This document shows positions 5,708 through 6,399 of a stretch of 6,399 nt of DNA, one piece after another; position 1 is the first letter of the stretch; each line of letters begins with the position of its first letter. Source of the DNA: Geopsychrobacter sp. (GTDB lineage Bacteria; Desulfobacterota; Desulfuromonadia; Desulfuromonadales; Geopsychrobacteraceae); the NCBI GenBank assembly GCA_030620915.1, contig JAUXIR010000090.1, positions 1 through 6,399 on the forward strand, written 5' to 3'. Both the position numbers and the translations under genes were made by a program. The notes under the pieces were generated by a model. The model made no database searches. It worked only from the letters and a program-made list of their open reading frames with translations, and was not told where the DNA came from.

Positions 5708-6348
5708 AGCGACAACCGGCCGCACCGCTTCCGCCAGTCTACCTGATCACTGACCGAAAAATTGCCACTCCAGACCTGTTCTGCGCTCTTGAGTCTGCAC
5801 TTAAGGCGGGAGTGCGTATGATTCAACTGAGGGAGAAAGATCTCTCCCCGTCTGAATTGAGAAAAGTTGCCGAGAAATGCCTGAAACTGACGCGTTTCTA
5901 CGGGGCCAGGTTACTCTTGAATGGCGCGCCCGAGTTGGCTGCCGACATAGGGGCCGATGGCGTACAACTCGGGGTCCATTCCGGCAAAATCACCGCAGCC
6001 AGACGTATCCTCGGTGAGCGCGCCCTGATCGGCTACTCCGCACACAGTATCAAGGAAGCTGAAGACGCCGCCGAGCAGGGTGCCGATTTCATCACCTTCA
6101 GCCCGGTCTACTATACGGCCTCAAAAGCACAATACGGGCCTCCTCAAGGCCTGCAGGCCTTGAGGAGCATTTGTCAAGAATCGCCTATTCCGGTCTATGC
6201 CCTCGGCGGAATAAATATCGATCGCACCAGCGAAGTACTCAATGCGGGGGCATGTGGCGTTGCACTGATCTCTGCGCTATGGGGGTCGACAGATGTACAA
6301 AAATCGGCCCAACAACTCCTACAAAAAATCTCACCCCTCTGCAACTAG
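5704..6348 (+). CDS. tenI: ThiE/TenI superfamily protein, probably thiazole tautomerase TenI rather than ThiE
   Basis: This 214-residue TIM-barrel protein belongs to the family shared by thiamin-phosphate synthase (ThiE) and thiazole tautomerase (TenI). It shows YLITDR (13-18), QLREK (41-45), GYSAHS (110-115) with H114, a phosphate-loop region with T138 and K141, and ALGGI (166-170). Against B. subtilis ThiE from memory, N92 is kept as N73. The two Mg-binding aspartates D93 and D112 are instead G74 and S93, and the usual 'DGxHxG' is DGVQLG. B. subtilis TenI has the same NG and VQL features. The lost Mg site makes ThiE activity doubtful, while aromatising the ThiG product is a natural last step of this thiazole operon. 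It is coupled to thiH by an ATGA overlap with no clear ribosome site. A divergent ThiE remains possible; an automatic pipeline would probably call it thiE. Confidence 0.75.
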   Translation: MKRQPAAPLPPVYLITDRKIATPDLFCALESALKAGVRMIQLREKDLSPSELRKVAEKCLKLTRFYGARLLLNGAPELAADIGADGVQLGVHSGKITAARRILGERALIGYSAHSIKEAEDAAEQGADFITFSPVYYTASKAQYGPPQGLQALRSICQESPIPVYALGGINIDRTSEVLNAGACGVALISALWGSTDVQKSAQQLLQKISPLCN

Positions 6349-6399
6349 TGGCCTATACGGCTGATCCTGCCCTTAAATTCTGGCCATTTGTTCGTTGCC
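6349..6399. other. Downstream of the thi operon, nothing seen
   Basis: The last 51 bases contain no clear hairpin terminator, promoter or reading frame start that I can support. The operon may end here or continue past the window. Confidence 0.4.

Noticed and set aside
5063..5725. Minus-strand open frame of 220 codons
   Set aside because: It is an antisense shadow of thiH and the start of the TenI-like gene.

Overview
The window looks like part of a proteobacterial-type chromosome, with base composition around the mid-50s % GC by eye. It carries two divergent gene clusters that share a control region at about 2462-2610. The thiamin-thiazole genes use ThiH, the radical-SAM tyrosine lyase, rather than the oxygen-dependent ThiO. 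That suggests an anaerobic or facultative lifestyle. The ThiF type (no zinc cysteines, ThiS-like N-terminus) recalls anaerobic Desulfuromonas/Geobacter-like bacteria, but this placement is a low-confidence inference from memory.

Left half, minus strand, read from 2461 down to 1. A 107-residue protein of unknown function comes first. After a gap of about 110 bases come three tightly packed genes: a CDC48/p97-like AAA protein whose ATP site is degenerate, a short FmdE-family protein (GTG start), and a membrane permease of the ArsP_1/DUF318 (YraQ, SO_0444-like) type. The permease starts at a TTG overlapping the fmdE-like stop codon and runs off the left edge. The set has no function I can name. 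It looks like a permease with accessory soluble proteins, possibly for a metal or oxyanion, and it is the most novel part of the window.

Right half, plus strand, 2562-6348. A sigma70-like promoter precedes a clear TPP (THI-box) riboswitch aptamer and an intrinsic terminator. These lead into thiF-thiS-thiG-thiH and a last gene of the ThiE/TenI superfamily. The genes overlap or nearly abut, so this is one TPP-repressed operon for the thiazole half of thiamin. ThiF adenylylates ThiS and ThiS carries the sulfur. ThiH makes dehydroglycine from tyrosine, and ThiG condenses these with deoxyxylulose phosphate. The last gene would be annotated automatically as thiE, but it lacks both Mg-binding aspartates of thiamin-phosphate synthase and resembles TenI, the thiazole tautomerase. 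That would complete a thiazole-only operon.

The final 51 bases (6349-6399) show nothing I can support. No tRNA, rRNA, insertion sequence or CRISPR array is visible.
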